Shown: piece after piece, positions 12,973 through 20,713 of the stretch
Layout of the letters: every line of letters starts with the position of its first letter
Position numbering within the stretch: the stretch's first letter is position 1
DNA from: a virus
Virus record (IMG/VR): IMGVR_UViG_3300037847_001824
Coordinates: 7,411 to 39,993 of that record
Length of the DNA: 32,583 nucleotides
Direction: 5' to 3' (one strand)
Position numbers and translations under genes: made by a program
Notes under the pieces: model-generated
Seen by the model: the letters and a program-made list of their open reading frames with translations, nothing else
What the model was told of the DNA's origin: nothing
Databases searched by the model: none

Positions 12973-13472
12973 TTCATCAAATTCAAAGGATCATCTCTTG
13001 CCACTATTGAATATATAACAGCAGCAATTACAATAAAGACAATTCCAACTAAACCAATAAAAAAATATTTTGCTAGTTCCATTAATTCTTCTTGTTGTTG
13101 TCTTTTTACCCTTATCTGTTCTTTTCTAGCTGCTTTCGCTTCTTCAATACGTTTATTTCTTTCTGTTAAAATCGATTGCCAAGTTCCATGTCCAAATCTT
13201 TGATCTATAAGAACTGATATATTATATAGTTCTTCAGCTGCTAATTTTGCGTCAATAACCTCATGAGCCACTGACTTTACACCAAACTGTTCAGCTAGAG
13301 ATACTCCATCTTTCTTGTTTCTTCTTTTATCAACTTGCTTTTTGCCTTCAAACAAATCATCTATCGAACCTGCAATTTCTGATATATCTTTACAAGTATT
13401 AATATTTTCTTTGATAAATGCCACACTTTGTTTAACAAGTTGAATACCTGCTACTACATCACCTAATACCAT
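12969..13472 (-). CDS. C-terminally membrane-anchored coiled-coil protein (167 aa)
   Basis: The protein starts with an amphipathic helical region (GDVVAGIQLVKQSVAFIKEN), continues with a basic linker (QVDKRRNKKDG) and a long Arg/Lys/Glu/Gln-rich coiled coil (residues about 100-133). It ends with one membrane helix (YFFIGLVGIVFIVIAAVIYS, about 136-155) and a short tail. No enzyme motif. The weak AAGG upstream and the 9-base gap after the 696-residue gene suggest co-expression with the internal virion genes. It could be a minor virion or inner-membrane protein; I do not recognise a named family. Confidence 0.75.
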   Translation of the reverse strand: MVLGDVVAGIQLVKQSVAFIKENINTCKDISEIAGSIDDLFEGKKQVDKRRNKKDGVSLAEQFGVKSVAHEVIDAKLAAEELYNISVLIDQRFGHGTWQSILTERNKRIEEAKAARKEQIRVKRQQQEELMELAKYFFIGLVGIVFIVIAAVIYSIVARDDPLNLMK

Positions 13473-13481
13473 TTTATTGCC

Positions 13482-15572
13482 TTATTGTGGAGTGCTTACT
13501 GCTCTTTGAATTTTTTGAACAGTTTCTTGATCTATATCACCAATTAATTCTGATACTGTTGGTGAATCCATTGAAGTTGTTACACCCATTTCCTCACCTG
13601 TAGGAACACTAGCTTCTGCTCCACCACCCATTAATGTAGGAACTATTTCATTTAAAGAAGTTACATAATCTAAAACTGGCTCTAATATTTCTTCATCTCT
13701 ACCTGCAATTGTTAACAATCTATTAATATGAAATGAAGTTGATCTAGGATTCTTAATCATTTTTGGTGCAGAATTGGTTAACCAAGTAATAAACTTTTCA
13801 TTAGTCAATAATTTTGCTGATGCAAGTGGTCCGATTGTTGCAAAAGCTGCAGCTCCTATAGTGGCAGGATTTGCACCAAATACACCTAAACCAACAAATG
13901 GAGCTAATGTCATCAACATCGCAGTTTGATCTCCAGATCTACTAAAGTTTTTATATGCATCCATATTGTTTACATTTTCTATTACATCTACAATTTTATC
14001 TAAACCTTTTCTAGCATCTGATTGTGGAGCACCAAACAATGTGCTTTTTGCAGAATTAGATAATTTATTATAATTTGTTAAAAATGTTCTAGAAGAAAAC
14101 ATCTCTTCGTTGTTTTTAAAACCCATCCTGTTCAAAATAGAAGATTTCAAAACATCTTGTTCTTCAGGTTTAAATTGTCTTAAAACTTGTTTAAATCTTT
14201 GATCACCTTCTTTTGATCCTGCCATCAAAAAATTAAATGCTTGAATATCTGTATCCATTTTAAGAATTTTATTTAATACAGGTTCTACATTATTTTTCAT
14301 GTTTACAGAGGTGTATCTATCTGCTTTTTGTAAAGCTTTTAATGCATCATCACCACCTGCACTATTTACTAGTGCATTCATATCGTCTGTCAAAGATGTA
14401 TATAGTTGTCTTAAATATCTTTCACCTGATGGAGTAACACCAATTAAACCTTTATAACCACCTAAATCCTGTCTTAAATTAGTTCTGATTTCTCTTAATG
14501 TATTTAGGTTAAAACCACCTGTGTTCTTTATATCTTCCATTAAATTATTAACTCTATTCAGAGCATCACTTAATGATTTACTCATAGACTGTGGTGCTTG
14601 AGATAACTTTGAATTTAATTCAGCTTGTAATTCCATTACATTATTTAGCTGAGTTTTTTGATCTGTAGGAACTAAATTATAAGCTTCATCATATAATTTT
14701 TCTTGTGCTTCCTTAAATCTTACACCTGCACTTTTTGTATATCCTTTTACAACAGATCCAATATCTGCACCTTCTCTTAGAGCAGGACCATAGTCTGATA
14801 CAATAGTATCAAAAGCATCATCTAATTGTGTGTTAAATTGTTCTACTTTATTTACAATGGTATTTACACCAGTTGGAAATTGAGCCATTCTCTGCTCCAA
14901 AAACAATAATACTGGAGATTGTGTTCCTGATCCTGCTGTTGGCATCGTTAACCCAAGATCTCGACCAGACTTCACGATATCTGATGTTTCTTTTAGACCT
15001 CTACCAGATCCAGTTCCTAACACTCTTCTTACAAAATTACTTCCTCTATCGAATACAAATTTTCCTGTTTCACTTAATACTTTAGGTGCTACTATTTCAG
15101 AGCCGACATTAACAGCTGCTTTGATCGTCTCGCCTACTACCCCCTCTCTTTTGGGAGTTGGACCACCTTTTAAACGCATAACCAGATCAACCACACGATC
15201 AAAAGCTTGACCACCTGCTTCGGATGTTAAAGCAGCCGCAGCTGGTACAGTTACTGCTTCTTCTGGCAGTGCAACTTGTGGACCTAACTGACCTGCCAAG
15301 AATGCTGAACCTGCACCTATTCCACCAGTAACTCCAGATGTTATATCCCTACCAACACTTGCAATATCACCTGTATCAAAACCTACTGGATTATATAAAA
15401 CATATTCACCATCTTTATCTTTAAAAATAAAGTTATTATCACCAAAAGGTCTAACATCTTCATAATATAATTTTAAAGCTTCTAATCTTTGTTTTGGATC
15501 ATCAAGGTTTCCAACAACTGCCCTTACATCTAATGGAGCACCTCTACTTGTGTTTACTTCTTGTTTTGCCAT
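13482..15572 (-). CDS. Large internal virion / DNA-ejection-type protein (696 aa)
   Basis: A long, mainly helical protein. After a polar N-terminus (residues 1-70) comes a Gly/Ala-rich hydrophobic part (GVTGGIGAGSAFLAGQLGP, about 79-97). Extended helical regions with many Asn/Gln/Lys follow in the middle. A second hydrophobic Ala/Gly segment lies around 555-595 (LAPFVGLGVFGANPATIGAA). Such hydrophobic islands inside a large helical protein, encoded after the tail genes and beside other large helical proteins, are typical of podovirus ejection proteins that enter the host envelope with the DNA. There is no lytic transglycosylase motif. Placement supports the role; sequence identity to a named protein is not claimed. 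Confidence 0.65.
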   Translation of the reverse strand: MAKQEVNTSRGAPLDVRAVVGNLDDPKQRLEALKLYYEDVRPFGDNNFIFKDKDGEYVLYNPVGFDTGDIASVGRDITSGVTGGIGAGSAFLAGQLGPQVALPEEAVTVPAAAALTSEAGGQAFDRVVDLVMRLKGGPTPKREGVVGETIKAAVNVGSEIVAPKVLSETGKFVFDRGSNFVRRVLGTGSGRGLKETSDIVKSGRDLGLTMPTAGSGTQSPVLLFLEQRMAQFPTGVNTIVNKVEQFNTQLDDAFDTIVSDYGPALREGADIGSVVKGYTKSAGVRFKEAQEKLYDEAYNLVPTDQKTQLNNVMELQAELNSKLSQAPQSMSKSLSDALNRVNNLMEDIKNTGGFNLNTLREIRTNLRQDLGGYKGLIGVTPSGERYLRQLYTSLTDDMNALVNSAGGDDALKALQKADRYTSVNMKNNVEPVLNKILKMDTDIQAFNFLMAGSKEGDQRFKQVLRQFKPEEQDVLKSSILNRMGFKNNEEMFSSRTFLTNYNKLSNSAKSTLFGAPQSDARKGLDKIVDVIENVNNMDAYKNFSRSGDQTAMLMTLAPFVGLGVFGANPATIGAAAFATIGPLASAKLLTNEKFITWLTNSAPKMIKNPRSTSFHINRLLTIAGRDEEILEPVLDYVTSLNEIVPTLMGGGAEASVPTGEEMGVTTSMDSPTVSELIGDIDQETVQKIQRAVSTPQ

Positions 15573-15574
15573 TA

Positions 15575-17053
15575 CTAATTTACCTCAATCAATATTTTAC
15601 CATCATTTGTAATTGTAATGCCTTGTTCTTCTAATTCTTCCTCTGTTAATTTTTCATCTAGATTTGGTATTTCTTTTTGTAAATCTACATCAGGCAACTG
15701 AGTAGATTTATTGTTTGTTTCATCATATTGATAATTCTGTGATCTGGTAATACCTTGTTGGATATTTTGAAAAAATTCCATCATATCATCAAATTTAATT
15801 TTAACATTTCTTTTTGTATCAAACGTATTTGGTGCATACATTTTCATATAACTATCAACTTCTGATTGTGGAGCTGCAGCTCCAGTTCTTAATCTTAGTA
15901 AAATTTCTAATGCCCTTCTTAAAGCACTATTTGCTGTTCTTTTAGGGCCAGAAACATTTGATAAAGGTGACAATCTAAATCTAAATTCAGTGGGACTTAA
16001 ATTACCTTCCATAAAATAATCGAATGCTATTTTTAAATTTTCAATTGCACTTTTTGCGTTTGCAATAGCAGTAGCTTGAGGTGCTGTTAAATCTTTTTCA
16101 CCTATAACTTTAACTTTTCTATCACCAAATAATAATGTATCAGGATCTTGCTTTGGTTGTTCTTTATCTGGATCAATTATTGTAGTTGTTGAACTCTCAC
16201 CAGTTAGTCTGCTTAAAATAGAATTATAAACTTGTTCACCATAGGTTTGTCTTATTATTTCCATCATATTGACACCAGGCTCTTTTACTTGACTGCCATC
16301 TGGTAATGTAGTTGTCTTATCTTTTCTTAATTCCCTTATATTAAAAACTAATTCAGCAAGATCATTAGGTGATAAAGATAAACCTTGAGATAAAGCTTGA
16401 GCAACTCTTAACACTTGATCTCTCATTCTCTCTTTTCCAGTGCCACCTTTTCCTGCTCTACCAAGTTGAGCTGCTACAGTTGCCCTTTCTTTGGCAACTC
16501 TTTCTTTAGCTTGTTCTCTCTCTAATAAATATTGAGCAGGTGAACTAAATGCACCTGATATTGATCCTAATGTTGTAGCACCAGGTTGACTTGCTAATTC
16601 GCCCATTTTAGTAAAATAGAGTAAAGCTGCCATTGCAGGATCAGCAGGAGCTGCGTCTGGTATTAATTGTCTTGCTTGATCAACATAACCTAAAGAACCA
16701 AAATTACGATCCATCATTGGTTGATTATTAGATACTCCAAAATTTATTTTATTATCATCTACATTAATATTTTGATTATTTGGAATCTCATTATTTTGGT
16801 TGTTTGGAGTTTCAATATTTTCAGTTGGTGTGATTTCATTTATGTTTGTAGCTTTATTACCTGTTTTAAACAATCCATAAAATTGTCTTAAATGTGGAAG
16901 TAAAAATCCATCAATATCAACAACTTGCCCTTCTTGATTATACTGAGAATATTTTTGAATACCATTTGCCACTTGATCAACAAAATTAGGACCAGAGGTG
17001 TTCATCCAATCTATAAATAAACCAATATCTTGTTCTGTTAGTTGTTCATTCAT
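15575..17053 (-). CDS. Probable internal virion protein (492 aa)
   Basis: Begins MNEQLTEQDIGLFIDWMNTS. Residues about 75-115 are a low-complexity Asn/Pro/Ile-rich linker (ENIETPNNQNNEIPNNQN). The middle (about 150-215) is Ala/Arg-rich helix, including REQAKERVAKERATVAAQLG, and the C-terminal third is helical and acidic (DEKLTEEELEEQ). It has no recognised catalytic motif. It lies between two other long helical proteins with 1-2 base gaps, and all three are likely components ejected with or holding the genome. TAGGTAA upstream is a weak ribosome-binding site; the stop lies only two bases before the next start. Confidence 0.6.
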   Translation of the reverse strand: MNEQLTEQDIGLFIDWMNTSGPNFVDQVANGIQKYSQYNQEGQVVDIDGFLLPHLRQFYGLFKTGNKATNINEITPTENIETPNNQNNEIPNNQNINVDDNKINFGVSNNQPMMDRNFGSLGYVDQARQLIPDAAPADPAMAALLYFTKMGELASQPGATTLGSISGAFSSPAQYLLEREQAKERVAKERATVAAQLGRAGKGGTGKERMRDQVLRVAQALSQGLSLSPNDLAELVFNIRELRKDKTTTLPDGSQVKEPGVNMMEIIRQTYGEQVYNSILSRLTGESSTTTIIDPDKEQPKQDPDTLLFGDRKVKVIGEKDLTAPQATAIANAKSAIENLKIAFDYFMEGNLSPTEFRFRLSPLSNVSGPKRTANSALRRALEILLRLRTGAAAPQSEVDSYMKMYAPNTFDTKRNVKIKFDDMMEFFQNIQQGITRSQNYQYDETNNKSTQLPDVDLQKEIPNLDEKLTEEELEEQGITITNDGKILIEVN

Positions 17054-18229
17054 TTACCTATTACCTAGTTTATATAGTGATGCTAAACTGCCTACACCTG
17101 CTAACGTCTGACCATAAACATCAGGATTTTGTTGAAACTGTGATCCCATTTGTAATGAGTAATTTCTTGTACCATAAGGAACTCCTTGTAGAGCACCTAA
17201 TGCAAAATTAACCATTTCCATTGGTCTTTGTGTTTGATCCAAATAATCAGCATATGCTAAATCTAATGCTCTTTGATCTAGTTGCCTTTGTGCTTGACCA
17301 GTTGTCATTAACCCTTGTGCAACTTGTGCTTGTAAAGATTGTATTTGTGGAGCTAATTGTTGATATGCACCTAATTGACTTAATCTGGCTGATTCTTCTG
17401 TTTCAAATTGTCTTTGAGCTGCTGTTTCTGCATCAAACCTAGCACCTCTATCTCTATCATATTGGCTTCGCATGACATCTTCAGCTTGAAAACGACCTGC
17501 CCTATCATCTAAAAATTGATCTCGCATGACATCTTCAGCTTGAAATCTTGCACCTCTGTCAGCATCAAAACGACTAGCTGCAAACCCTAATCCTTCTTGG
17601 GCAGCCCTTGCCCTTAAATCAGCTTGTCTTTGAGCACCTTCAGCACCTAATGTAGCTTCCATAATCCCTAATCTAGAACCAAATCCACCACCACCCCTAG
17701 CAGCAGTTGCTCTAGCCTGAGATTGTTGTTGTAAAATTTGATCTTGTAATTGTCTGACAGCAGGATCAACTGCACCTTGATATATATCTAAAAATGGCTG
17801 TGCAGATTCTAAAGTAAATGGATCACCTAACAATTCTGCTCTTGATGCACCTTGATAATCACCTAACAGTTCTTCCCTAGTAGCTCCTTGATATGGATCA
17901 CCTAATAATTCTTGTCTGGTCATACCTGCATAACCTTGACCCAAAGTACCTGCAATCCTACTTGCTTCATCTATAAATGGTTGATAAGACGTTGCACCTT
18001 CCATTAATATTTGTTGAGCTTGTTGTTCAGCAGGAGATAATTTAGCACCACCATCATATCTTTTTAATCTTTCGCCAGTATACAATGGTTGCTCTTGACC
18101 TGCTATATTTGCAGCTGATTCAAATATAGCCCTACCTGCTGTAGACATCCATTCAGGTATGTCTGTACCTGATACTGTCTCACTCGCTGATGGTAATTCT
18201 GTATATGATGGTACGCAAAAAGCTCCCAT
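17054..18229 (-). CDS. Repeat-containing virion protein (391 aa)
   Basis: An Ala/Gln/Arg-rich helical protein with two repeat families. ELLGD occurs three times with spacing of 12-13 residues (107-111, 120-124, 132-136) within QGATREELLGDYQGASRAEL. Residues 228-281 contain three 18-residue units starting RFQAEDVMR, RFQAEDVMR and RFDAETAAQ. A glycine-rich turn (RGGGGFGSR) separates them. The N-terminus (FCVPSYTELPSASE) is not a signal peptide. Proteins of this composition sit beside ejection proteins in marine podoviruses, and I infer a virion role. No enzymatic motif is seen. Confidence 0.65.
   Translation of the reverse strand: MGAFCVPSYTELPSASETVSGTDIPEWMSTAGRAIFESAANIAGQEQPLYTGERLKRYDGGAKLSPAEQQAQQILMEGATSYQPFIDEASRIAGTLGQGYAGMTRQELLGDPYQGATREELLGDYQGASRAELLGDPFTLESAQPFLDIYQGAVDPAVRQLQDQILQQQSQARATAARGGGGFGSRLGIMEATLGAEGAQRQADLRARAAQEGLGFAASRFDADRGARFQAEDVMRDQFLDDRAGRFQAEDVMRSQYDRDRGARFDAETAAQRQFETEESARLSQLGAYQQLAPQIQSLQAQVAQGLMTTGQAQRQLDQRALDLAYADYLDQTQRPMEMVNFALGALQGVPYGTRNYSLQMGSQFQQNPDVYGQTLAGVGSLASLYKLGNR
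17387..17548 (-). repeat. 54-base in-gene tandem repeat (three units)
   Basis: Three 54-base units encode 18 residues each in the 391-residue protein. Between units one and two, 24 bases are identical (17468-17491 and 17522-17545, plus-strand TCGCATGACATCTTCAGCTT then GAAA); unit three is more diverged. The exact identity points to a recent duplication or local gene conversion. Confidence 0.85.
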
Positions 18230-18230
18230 G

Positions 18231-18668
18231 TTAAGTCTCCAAATATAAAGATCCTGCTTTTACAAAGCCTAATCTGTTAAAAAAATTGTCTTTCCTTCTT
18301 AAATCTCCAGAATAAACACTACCAAGTTTAATTTTTAACTTAACTTCTTTTCCATAATTAATAAAGGTTTTTACTAATTTTATTGCAATGTTTGATTTTC
18401 TATGTTCTGGAAATACATAAAACCAAAGATCACCTAAATATTCATCAGTTGACCACCAGTCTGATGTTGACATGCCACCTATCGACCCTAAGATTTTATT
18501 TTTCTCAGTGGCAACATAGACAACACCTCTTGTAATAGCCAAAATAATCATATTCATTACTTTGTCTTTTTTCATAGGAGAAACAGGCAAAACAGTTTGT
18601 GAATGCATATCTGTTAACATATCGTATAATTCAGGTACATCTGTTTGTTCTGCCCTTCTTATTCTCAT
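18231..18668 (-). CDS. GNAT-family N-acetyltransferase
   Basis: A 145-residue protein with the GNAT fold pattern. It opens IRRAEQTDVPELYDM (strand-helix), has strands VVYVATEKNKILGSIGG (49-65) and YLGDLWFYVFPEHRKSNIAI (77-96), and ends with FFNRLGFVKAGSLY, the usual F-x-x-x-GF signature. The acetyl-CoA loop R/Q-x-x-G-x-G/A is degenerate here (HRKSNIA), so activity or cofactor binding is uncertain. Its start overlaps the upstream stop (TAATG) inside the virion operon. GNAT genes among structural genes are known in T7-like marine phages. The substrate is unknown; it could modify a virion or host protein. Confidence 0.8.
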   Translation of the reverse strand: MRIRRAEQTDVPELYDMLTDMHSQTVLPVSPMKKDKVMNMIILAITRGVVYVATEKNKILGSIGGMSTSDWWSTDEYLGDLWFYVFPEHRKSNIAIKLVKTFINYGKEVKLKIKLGSVYSGDLRRKDNFFNRLGFVKAGSLYLET

Positions 18669-19060
18669 TACATTCCACCTAATGCTCCTCTTTGTGGTTG
18701 CATTTCCCTTGCACCCCTTGAACCGACTTGTTCAATAATCTGAGCAAGTTCTGGTAATAATTTTATTAATACACGAATCACTTCTGGTGAAATAGCACTA
18801 TCTAACATCCTAAGTTCATCTGGTGACATATTAGATATCCTAGCCATCAACACAGCACCAATTTCTTGAGATGGTTGCATTAGTCTGGCAGTTGCTTCTG
18901 GTGGCATCATCATATCTCCACCTTGCATTGGTGGCATATCCCCACCACGCATTGGTGGCATGTTCGCACCTTGCATCATCATTTCATCAGTCATTCGCCT
19001 TGTATCTGCCATCATAGCATCATCAGGCTTCATATCTTTGTCCATATGTCCAGGCATCAT
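18668..19060 (-). CDS. Methionine-rich protein (130 aa)
   Basis: Twenty-three of 130 residues are Met, 17 of them within the first 54. That part includes MPPMRGGDMPPMQGGDMMMP, a repeated MPPM-x-GGDM unit encoded by a 24-base repeat (GCATTGGTGGCAT on the + strand at 18925-18937 and 18949-18961). The C-terminal half is ordinary helix (MSPDELRMLDSAISPEVIRV, then LIKLLPELAQIIEQV). AAAGGAG lies only two bases before the first ATG, so the second ATG at 19057 may be the real start. Start and stop both overlap neighbours. A disordered Met-rich tail could bind metal or hydrophobic surfaces; the role is unknown, probably virion-associated. Confidence 0.7.
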   Translation of the reverse strand: MMPGHMDKDMKPDDAMMADTRRMTDEMMMQGANMPPMRGGDMPPMQGGDMMMPPEATARLMQPSQEIGAVLMARISNMSPDELRMLDSAISPEVIRVLIKLLPELAQIIEQVGSRGAREMQPQRGALGGM

Positions 19061-20199
19061 ATCTCCTTTTCGTTATATAAAGTTGACCAGTCTGTTTTCT
19101 TACAAAATAAACCGAAAAACCAACAGACAGGTTCTCCAATTGTTCTTACGACTTTTCCAACATAATCTGGCTTGTCTCTTCTACCATATATATAAGCAAT
19201 CTCATTTGCCCTTGATTGAGCTATATATTTCCAAAAACTAACCATTCTGCCTTTACGCATTTGTTTAACAACCCATACTGCCCACAAATGATATCCATTG
19301 ACATGTTGTGGAGTCAAATAATCTCTTGTAAACCTATAATCAAGAATAACATTCTCTTTGGACAATAACCCTTGTCTCATTAATTCATTACAAATTACTC
19401 TACTACCAACAGCACCACCAACTAGACCACCAATCAATCCACCAACTGGACCTAAAAATGGAACTAAAACAGATTTGGCAAAATGTCCTGCCACAGCAGA
19501 TACACCTGCTTTTCTGGCTGCACTTGCAGGATCTTCACCCATAGCCAATTGTACAGCAAAATTACCAACTGCTCCACCTGCTGATGCTTTAAATGCATCT
19601 TTAGTGTAAAAATCAGGAAATTCACTAGTTCCTGCTTTACTAGCAAATATGTTAGCACCTTGAACACCACCAATTTTAGCTAAATCTGTGTCAGGTGTCA
19701 TATCAAAAACTTTACCATCAGCAATATATTGACTAGGCCCTATATCTAAAGCACCTTTACCTGCTAAACCAAAAGGAACTAATGACTTAAATACATCCCC
19801 TGCACCAACTCCTTCAGTCATAACTGCTTGTGCAATTGATTGACCTAAAGGTTGACCAAAAGTAGAACCAATTTCTCCAGTGGCTTTTCTTAATAACTCT
19901 TGTGGAGATGGTAATCCTTCAGGTACACCATTTCTAGCAACAAAATCCTCATAGGCTTTTTGCATTACCTGATCGCCAGTATCTTCTAAATCAAAAGTTC
20001 TTTCTCCAGTCTGTATCTTTTTTACCCATCGAAACATAGGCATAGCAGCAGATCCATATACATCAGATAAAGATTGACCACCTAAATCTGGAGTTTGAGC
20101 TTGGTACTCATACAGAGGAACTGTAAAAGTTCTTTTTTCTTCATCTTCCTCTTTGATGCCACTTAAAGCACCTGGCTCTGTAATATTATGTGATGGCAT
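19057..20199 (-). CDS. Virion protein with Gly/Ala hydrophobic core and conserved C-terminal domain (380 aa)
   Basis: The N-terminus is acidic and unstructured (SGIKEEDEEKRTFTVPLYEY). The middle has a hydrophobic glycine-rich segment (FLGPVGGLIGGLVGGAVGSR, about 249-268) that could insert into membrane. The C-terminal part (CNELMRQGLLSKENVILDYR, then FTRDYLTPQHVNGYHLWAVW, ending with an aromatic VCWFFGLFCKK) is a domain I recall at the ends of several tail or virion proteins of marine podoviruses. A strong GGAGGT site precedes it. Position between tail proteins and internal virion proteins fits a minor tail or ejection component; the exact role is not known. Confidence 0.65.
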   Translation of the reverse strand: MPSHNITEPGALSGIKEEDEEKRTFTVPLYEYQAQTPDLGGQSLSDVYGSAAMPMFRWVKKIQTGERTFDLEDTGDQVMQKAYEDFVARNGVPEGLPSPQELLRKATGEIGSTFGQPLGQSIAQAVMTEGVGAGDVFKSLVPFGLAGKGALDIGPSQYIADGKVFDMTPDTDLAKIGGVQGANIFASKAGTSEFPDFYTKDAFKASAGGAVGNFAVQLAMGEDPASAARKAGVSAVAGHFAKSVLVPFLGPVGGLIGGLVGGAVGSRVICNELMRQGLLSKENVILDYRFTRDYLTPQHVNGYHLWAVWVVKQMRKGRMVSFWKYIAQSRANEIAYIYGRRDKPDYVGKVVRTIGEPVCWFFGLFCKKTDWSTLYNEKEI

Positions 20200-20200
20200 G

Positions 20201-20530
20201 TTAACTAACCTCCAATATACTAGCGACTACATGTAGTCGATCTGCTGTTGCTGCTTGTACTTTCAATATCTCATTTTCCTGTACGACCAATGGCTGTGTC
20301 AATAATTCCACTGTTGTATTTGCTCCTACTGCCTTTACCTTAAACAAACTAAATGTTGCAGGTGTTGATTCACTATCTGTTATTGATACAGTAATTGTGT
20401 CTGCATTTCCACTATCTTCTGAAACAAGTATAGATTTTACTAAACCAGTTGTTGCATTTGGACATGTATACAAAGTTGTTAAGTTCGTAGTTGTCAAGTC
20501 TAATTTAGCATTTTTATAATTATTTGGCAT
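20201..20530 (-). CDS. Small beta-rich structural protein (109 aa)
   Basis: The sequence is almost entirely predicted strand, for example TTGLVKSILVSEDSGNADTI, TPATFSLFKVKAVGANTTVE and NEILKVQAATADRLHVVASI. The KSILV-x-(E/D)DSGN and LKVQA-x-x-ADRLHV patterns occur in small structural proteins of many phages, often beside tail genes. No enzyme motif. It lies one base after the 60-residue gene and two bases before the 380-residue gene. Likely a small tail or decoration protein; which one cannot be said. Confidence 0.7.
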   Translation of the reverse strand: MPNNYKNAKLDLTTTNLTTLYTCPNATTGLVKSILVSEDSGNADTITVSITDSESTPATFSLFKVKAVGANTTVELLTQPLVVQENEILKVQAATADRLHVVASILEVS

Positions 20531-20713
20531 CTATCCCATAAACCATGCTGTTGCTTCTGTTTGATCTGCTACATTCGTTAATCCATTCGTAGCTGCGAAA
20601 TATGTCAATTGCTTATCTATCTCCAAACTATTAATAAATCTAGCCATAAACCCTTGTTCATAGTCACTTGGGGGAGAAGGTAACCTTAAAAATCCACTTG
20701 CACCAGTTGTCAT
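20531..20713 (-). CDS. Small conserved-type structural protein (60 aa)
   Basis: A 60-residue protein, MTTGASGFLRLPSPPSDYEQ, followed by a single helix region (ARFINSLEIDKQLTYFAATN) and a short tail. Start overlaps the stop of the 851-residue tail gene as ATGA, and the stop abuts the next gene. The PSPP-x-DY-x-x-x-F-x-x-x-x-x-N-x-LE pattern is, from memory, shared by small proteins next to tail genes in other marine phages. Probably a small tail-assembly or structural protein. Confidence 0.7.
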   Translation of the reverse strand: MTTGASGFLRLPSPPSDYEQGFMARFINSLEIDKQLTYFAATNGLTNVADQTEATAWFMG

